Assembly: GCF_001723175.1 (NCBI RefSeq)
Contig: NC_064654.1
Location: 1,736,001 to 1,800,000, forward strand
Direction of reading: 5' to 3'
Length of the DNA stretch: 64,000 bases
Origin: Penicillium oxalicum
Lineage: Eukaryota; Ascomycota; Eurotiomycetes; Eurotiales; Aspergillaceae
Part shown: piece by piece, positions 56,453 through 64,000 of the stretch
How positions within the stretch are numbered: position 1 is the first letter of the stretch
How the letters are laid out: each line of letters opens with the position of its first letter
The notes under the pieces: generated by a model
The model's input: only the letters and a program-made list of their open reading frames with translations
Told to the model about the DNA's origin: nothing
The model's database searches: none
Made by a program: the position numbers and the translations under genes

Positions 56453-57078
56453 TATGAATATACAGGCAAAGATCCAAAATGATTGCGATGAGGGAAGGGG
56501 GAAGAAGTCTAATGCCCCGGGGGGAAGAAATAGCGGAGAGGAGGCGAGCTAAAGCTGGAGTAATTGCGGAGCGGCAATGAGCCGAGGATCTGATAGTACT
56601 GGCGTTGCCGATGCCGAGAATTTGTCTTTGCCTTGCCGTCCACTCCCAATTTGGGACTTCGACCGGGCCAATTTGGGACTTCGACCGGGCCAATCTAGGC
56701 CTCAGATCCAAGCGCTCCCCTGGTGTCTAATGTCTAATTCTTCTTGTTTTTTATATGGGATGTGGAGATATGATAAAGAGCGTTGGAGTTGCTAGACTAA
56801 GCATCGACTCGGGGTATCTACTTGGAAATTCGAGGAGCTTCATGATCACCTCTCCATATCACGCCATGCAGTAATGCCTTTGACCTACCACCCAAACAAA
56901 TCCAAAAGTTTAACGCCAAAAAGGTGGAACCCAGAAAAAAGAGGCCGCAACCACGTCGGATCGCCTTGTGCAAAACCTGAGTTGCCTATGCTAATTTGCA
57001 GTGCATCATGTGCCGAAGATGCCGAGGTCACGTGCAAGGTTGTTGGAAAATTCGAAGACAAAAGGTTGCCCAAGATAT
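56453..57078. other. Intergenic: MaoC promoter and 3' flank of arginine methyltransferase gene
   Basis: It holds the CCAAT tandem repeat at 56646-56694. No gene supported. Confidence 0.5.
56646..56694. repeat. 22-bp tandem repeat carrying three evenly spaced CCAAT boxes
   Basis: A unit starting CCAATTTGGG and ending GACCGGG is present twice in perfect tandem (56646-56667 and 56668-56689), followed by a third CCAAT at 56690-56694. The boxes are exactly 22 bp apart, two helical turns. CCAAT is the core bound by the fungal HAP/CBC complex; the sites lie upstream of the MaoC hydratase gene. Confidence 0.85.
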
Positions 57079-58532
<1,454 letters not shown>

Positions 58533-60528
58533 GTTGGCTGTTTGACAGGAGTGGTCTTGGACAGAAATTTTGACAGAAGTGAGTAGAGTCAGTTGCGACG
58601 AGAAAGCAAAGATTCGAGTCGCAAAATATCGAACGACCTTATCTCGCCTCCCAAACTTTTTTTTCCCGGCACCTCCTAACGCCAAGCATAGACTCCCAAA
58701 AGTCCCCGCTCACACTAGTCCCATTTTAGGCAGTCACGTGCTTGTATAAGCCCTATGATAAATAGGGTTTGTAGATCATGGGAAGCATACTACAGTACTG
58801 ACTAGTCATTTACGTAGTGCTGATTCTATCAATTTACTGAATAGTAGTGAGTCCGAGCATCTTTTTCATGTGGTTCAATTGCGAGGGCCATCAAGGGCCA
58901 TAAAATGTACAGCCACATGATCAAGATACTCACCTCAAGTGCCCATTCATGTTCAACTATCACTACATGACTGCCTCCCCCCTCCGCATAACGGCAGGCC
59001 CAGCGTTCGCAAGCTGACTTCGTAAAGTTTTGCATCATCTTCAATCAAAGTGATCTATATATGTGCAAAGAAATTCCGTTGATACTAAATCAATCACTCT
59101 CAGGGCTCCTACGTACCAATTTTCGTTTCAGAGTAGACAATAGCACTTTCTCATGTTGACTCGGTTTAAACTCAGGCGTCAATAGTTACCTTGTAGATAT
59201 TGGTTATTGCCCATTGTGGATGTATGCATACTGTAAAAGCTCCTAGTTCTGCATGGATATGGTTACCGGCAGGTTAATGTAAATGGTCAAAATCTGATTA
59301 CTAACCGGGTTGATGCTCCTTCCAAGTCCATACTATCAGTACTTTAGCAGGCACTAGGCAGTGTATTATACTAGTTGTAAAAGAAGGTCTCCATTCTATC
59401 AATTCTCCCCTAGTCGCAGGTTTCATGGTCATATGGATGCTTCATGCTTGCAGAAATGTGCTGCTTAGATTTCTAGTACCCGGGTACCTAGGTTTCTATT
59501 CAAGAGGCCAAGCTCATAATCAAGGTAGCCTGGCTCGACACCGCTCTATATATGTCACCCATCTCATGTCAGAAGCATTTCTATGAGCATCTAGGTATCT
59601 GGTCCACGGGTATGAACACGTACATTGGGCTTATTTAAGGCGCGCATGTGGCAGTCCCATCCAACTTGCGTCTTCCATGCTCTACTGGACATGAGTAATA
59701 GATTGATCACCTACAAGTACTTGTCACTGAGTCCTGTGCTTCCGATCATTGCGTGGTTGTTACTCATTTAACCATATGTAGAGCACTCGAGGCATCGAAT
59801 CAAATCAATAGCATGAATTTATTTGAATGTTGGACTATGTTGGTGTATAAGTAGCGGGATTACCCCACACCCATGGTTCTGTTCATGCCAAATGGATAAT
59901 CTGGGGTTTCATACCATACGAGTCCCCATTTGAATTGATCCGTCCAAGGGCGACTCTTATTGAGTTCCTATTAAATAACTTTTTGTAAGTTTCTAGCTGC
60001 ATCTGAGTGTCTATCATTGATGAGGGCTTTAAATATTATAAACCTAGGTATCAGCGCAACATCCATCAATAGGTACCATACTACTTAGTCGGTATCCCCG
60101 AGTATTCATCAGGCGGCTGGTGTGTACCTAGTTGGGTATGGATCTCCTCCATCGGTCACGGCACTGGAAGCGTTCTCAGTGCTGTGCACCGAATAAAAGT
60201 CAGCGGTCTCCACGTCGCAGCGCATTCTCGAGCACTTCGATTGTAGCCAAGGGGGAAAAAAAACGTACAAAGAGAAGAGGAAATTATCATTTAAATGGTG
60301 AGCAGTACTCTACTTAGGTTCACCGCTAGATAGGTCTATGAGCTGATATAGTGACATTCTACTGCACTACTAGTGGTCGTTATTGATGATGATGATGCAC
60401 GATATGCCAAGGCCCGCCTGGGGAGAAGCCGCCCCCCAAATTAACCGCCGGGAAGTTCGTACTTGTCCCGTCATATTTACTTCCGGACACTGACGCGGTT
60501 GCCAGGGCTGGATCTCTGCCTGACCACC
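58533..60528. other. Nearly 2-kb intergenic stretch with no gene found
   Basis: Both strands are rich in stop codons, and no frame above ~90 codons has a domain. It is AT-rich, with frequent CTAGGTACC-type short palindromes (near 59478-59493 and 60043-60074). It includes the divergent promoters of the methyltransferase and per1 genes; the middle kilobase is unexplained. No tRNA box pair was seen. Confidence 0.5.
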
Positions 60529-61732
60529 ATGCCTCTGATCACGAGACAGTCCATTTCTCTGACTCTGGTTGTGGTCGCTATACTGACGCTGCTGGTCAAC
60601 CCTTGTTCGGCCTCTTTGGGTGATCACCTTCCGGACTTTAAAGAATGCGTCCAGGTATTATCCCCTACCCGCGACTCGAGTGGTTCGCGTGTACTGACCT
60701 AAGCTTCACAGTTGTGCAAGACTGAGAATTGCCAAAATGGCAATTCAGTGCTGCGTAAGTCGTCTAATCCATCGGTCTTTGTCATCTAGAAAATACCACG
60801 CTGACTTTCTTCCCTTGCTCAGCGCTGCACCACCGATTGCTTTTCTGGACCTGCCCAGCCGAGTGCGACTACACCTGTCAACATGTCATTACCGACCGCC
60901 GAGTCGCACGCGATCCACCAATGTTGAATCCGGTAGTCCAATTCCATGGCAAGTGGCCATTCCGCCGAATCTTGGGGATGCAGGAACCCTTCTCTGTGCT
61001 TTTCTCCTTCCTCAACTTCGCCGCTCACTGGCATGGAATGTCCCGTGTCCAAGAGTCGATACCCGCCTGGCATTCGATGCGCAAATATTACATGATGTTT
61101 GGGTACATTGGATTGACAAGCTGGACCTTCAGTATGATCTTCCACACCCGCGACTTTAACATCACGGAAAAGTTGGACTACTGGGCGGCAGGCGCGAGCG
61201 TTTTGTATAGCCTGTACATGGCCGTGATTCGGATCATGCGCCTGGACCTTGAGCTTCCCCAGTATCGCCCCACCCTACGGCGCCTGTGGACGGCAGTTTG
61301 CATCTTGCTCTACACGATGCATGTGTGTTACCTGAGCTTCTGGTCGTGGGACTACACGTATAACATGGCCGCAAATGTGGCGGTCGGGATTATCGGGAAC
61401 TTGCTATGGACCGGGTTCAGCATCATCCGATACCGACGGCAGATGAAGTCGTGGACAGCATGGCCTGGTATGATTGTTGCCTGGATTATCCTTGCAATGA
61501 GCTTGGAACTATTTGACTTCCCACCGTGGCATGGCTTGATCGATGCGCACAGCCTGTGGCATCTGGGCACCGTGGTGCCCACCGCTTGGTGGTACTCGTA
61601 AGCTACTCCTTCCCTTTCATACACCTCCAATGTTCTGGTGAGTTCCAGACTGACCCGTGGGCTGTTCAATTTTCTAGATTCCTCATCAGGGATGCGCAGG
61701 ATGACATTGCAGGAAACCGCCTGAAGGCATGA
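60529..61732 (+). CDS. per1: GPI-anchor lipid-remodelling protein Per1 (PGAP3)
   Basis: Exons 60529-60654, 60712-60754, 60823-61597 and 61678-61732 give 332 residues. A cleavable signal peptide (LTLVVVAILTLLVNPCSAS) is followed by a Cys-rich lumenal part (FKECVQLCKTENCQ, then WTCPAECDYTCQHVI) and VQFHGKWPFRRILGMQEPFSV, the Per1 hallmark. About seven membrane helices follow, with conserved His in FSMIFHTRD, and DFPPWHGLIDAHSLWHLGTV near the end. Per1 acts in the ER as a GPI phospholipase A2 that removes the sn-2 acyl chain of GPI anchors. Exon 2 is only 43 nt. The C-terminus is short and polar. Confidence 0.95.
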
Positions 61733-62215
61733 AAGTGGGTATCGTGCTTTGACCATCTCCGGTTTAAAGGCAGCTACTGGAATCTGGGGTTGTCGAAAGA
61801 TAGATTCATTGAATCGAATATTTTTTGTACATTGAAGAAGAAAAAAAAAACCAACTTGGAGGCCCCGGACAATGGCAGCGATGGTATTAATGGCATAGGT
61901 TCCTCTTTGGATCATGTTTGGATCGTAAGATTTATTCCCACGACCCCTTCTGTGGCTGAGCTTTTAATGCCACACCAAGGAACGGGCCGTGGGCGTCAGA
62001 TGTCCCCGCCATCGGCTCACCGCTAAAAGAGGGCGGGCCGTCGCAATAAGTCGTGTCTCACTCCGAGCCCCTCGTCCGTGTTTTTGGTGTTTCTCAAGTC
62101 TCTCATTCCTCTTTACCCCTCCAACTTGCTTCTGCGATCTCTCTTCATCTGGTTTAATCATTTTCAATCACCTAGATCTCCTCTTCAACCCTCGACTGCA
62201 GCTTGTTGCGCCACC
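61733..62215. other. Intergenic: per1 3' flank and promoter/leader of pcm1
   Basis: A pyrimidine-rich leader at about 62085-62195 precedes the pcm1 ATG; no gene supported. Confidence 0.5.
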
Positions 62216-64000
62216 ATGGCCTCCCAGGCTATTCACAAAGCAATTACGGAGGCAGCTCTCCAGTATGAGAAGCCCGAAGGCAAGGTCTTCCAGTATGGAA
62301 CCGCAGGGGTATGTCCAGCAAGATCTGACTGAGCATCTCAAGTTGACCCTCCCAATTGACCTTCTTTCTGTGCCTTTAGTTTCGCATGAAGGCGTAAGTG
62401 TTGATGAGGATCAATCTGCCCCGCATCCAAACTGAACGCCCCTCACCCGCCTTCCTGTGGCTGTTGAGGATGAAGCTCGCTGATTGGCATCATCGCATAG
62501 TGATCTCCTCAATACCGTCGTCTTTGCCGTGGGTCTCCTCGCCGGTCTCCGCTCAAAGAAGCTCAGTGGTCAATGGATCGGTGTGATGGTGACCGCCAGC
62601 CACAACCCAGCGGAGGATAATGGTGTGAAGCTGATTGATCCAATGGTACGTCAAACCCACGCTTTGCACAAAGTCCTGTTCGGTGGTGATGATGATGATG
62701 AAGAAGAAGCAAATCTGACAATTTGAATTGTCTTGCAGGGCGAGATGCTAGAGGTAAGATGAGTTTCGACCTCAATCCAACGAAAACGAGTCCCGTTCTA
62801 GACTCACCATGGATGATGTCTCCAGGCCGAGTGGGAACAATACGCGACCAAGCTGGCGAATGCGCCGCTCGACAAAATCGCCGACGTTTACAATGAGCTT
62901 GTGAAGGAGATTGATGTCAACATGGCCAATCCCGCCCGCGTGGTCTTCGCCCGTGATACTCGTGCGTCTGGATCGCGCCTGGTGGGTGTTCTGAGTTCGG
63001 CCCTGACCGCGACCGACGTTGAATTCATCGACTTCAAGTACATGACGACCCCCCAGCTCCACTACGTCGTGCGCTGCAAGAATACCCTGGGGACGCAATA
63101 TGAGTACGGCGAGCCTACGGAAAATGGCTACTATGAGAAGCTCGCAGCATCCTTCAAGAAGGTCATGAAGGGTGTGAAGGTTAAGGGCTCTTTGACTGTT
63201 GACTGTGCGAATGGTGTTGGCGGTCCCAAGCTGCGAGACTTGATCAAGTACCTGGACTCCGCAATCGAGATCAAGGTTGTCAACGACGACGTGATCAACC
63301 CTGATAGCCTGAACTTTGATGTAAGTCACCATCGAAAATTGGCATGTCAATCAGGATGAGGCTCTAATGGTCGCAGTGTGGTGCCGACTATGTCAAGACG
63401 AAGCAGCGCGCCCCTCCGTCTTCTAAGGCGGCCCCTCTCGATCGCTGCGCTTCTCTTGACGGTGACGCCGATCGTCTGGTGTATTATTTTGTTGACGAAA
63501 GTAACGTCTTCCGCCTCTTGGACGGTGACCGCATCGCGACTCTCGCCGCCTCTTTCATCGGTGACCTCGCCCGCAATGCCGGCATTGCTCAAAAGCTGAA
63601 GATTGGAGTTGTCCAGACCGCCTACGCCAACGGTGCCAGCACCGACTACATCGAAAAAGTCCTGAAGCTGCCCATCATCTGCACAAACACCGGCGTCAAG
63701 CACCTCCATCACGCCGCTCTGCGCTTCGATGTTGGCGTCTATTTCGAGGCGAATGGTCACGGCACGGTCACCTTCTCCGAAAACGCCCTCAAGGTGATCA
63801 AGAACACCGAGCCCCAGTCTCCAGCCCAGCAGCATGCTCTGGAATGCCTCCAGGCTCTCACCGACCTCATCAACCAGGCCGTCGGTGATGCCCTTTCCGA
63901 TATGCTCCTTGTCGAGGCCATTCTCGCGCACAAGGGCTGGTCCCCCAAGGAATGGCTGGGAACGTACACGGACCTGCCCTCCCGTCTGGTTCGCGTCGAA
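62216..64000 (+). CDS. pcm1: Phosphoacetylglucosamine mutase Pcm1/Agm1 (3' end outside window)
   Basis: Exons 62216-62308, 62380-62393, 62501-62645, 62739-62753, 62826-63320 and 63377 to past 64000 stay in phase; about 462 residues are seen. The ATG has a good context (CCACCATGG). The active-site loop [13 protein letters not shown] carries the phosphoserine. The metal loop reads [13 protein letters not shown], and the sugar-binding region begins at [13 protein letters not shown] joins FRMKA and then DLLNTVVF, showing that the 14-nt exon 2 is needed; exon 4 has only 15 nt (GEMLE). The enzyme converts GlcNAc-6-P to GlcNAc-1-P, giving UDP-GlcNAc for chitin, N-glycans and GPI anchors. The frame is still open at the window edge. 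Confidence 0.95.

Overview
This is nuclear DNA of a filamentous ascomycete, most likely a member of the Eurotiales (Penicillium/Aspergillus type). Genes are dense and lie on both strands. Introns are short (about 55-130 bp) with GT-AG borders, and the house-keeping proteins read as Eurotiales orthologs. There are no bacterial operons, tRNA or rRNA genes, or CRISPR arrays that I can support. Exon borders were built by hand from splice sites, reading phase and family continuity.

Left arm (1-17.6 kb), conserved genes: the 3' end of a giant coiled-coil protein; a TLC-domain membrane protein; the SWI/SNF subunit Snf12 (with an apparent 1-base frameshift); proteasome lid subunit Rpn6; the U3 snoRNP WD40 protein Sof1; a membrane-anchored SDR; a PHD-finger protein; a mitochondrial family III CoA-transferase (SUGCT-like); and riboflavin synthase.

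Centre (18-44.9 kb), accessory region with the layout of a secondary-metabolite cluster: a DHA2-type MFS exporter; a 1.56-kb gene-poor gap with a GC-rich patch; a 4401-residue nonribosomal peptide synthetase; an alcohol-acetyltransferase-like acyltransferase; an M20 hydantoinase/carbamoylase-type amidase broken by one base; an S9 alpha/beta-hydrolase peptidase; and a bZIP-ankyrin regulator. The synthetase reads A-T-C-A-T-C-A-T-C-A-T-C plus a dead carrier-like tail. It has no epimerase, methyltransferase, reductase or thioesterase. It would load four residues and probably release them through its last C domain as a small cyclic peptide; the MFS protein would export the product and the bZIP protein may switch the locus on. 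The product is unknown to me.

Right arm (46.9-64 kb), conserved genes again: the divergent ribosome-biogenesis pair Ssf1/Rrp3; proteasome ATPase Rpt5; trimethyllysine dioxygenase (carnitine synthesis, ten exons); a peroxisomal MaoC-type hydratase ending in SKL; type I arginine methyltransferase (Hmt1/RmtA); a nearly 2-kb empty stretch; the GPI-lipid remodelling protein Per1; and phosphoacetylglucosamine mutase (Pcm1/Agm1), cut by the right edge.
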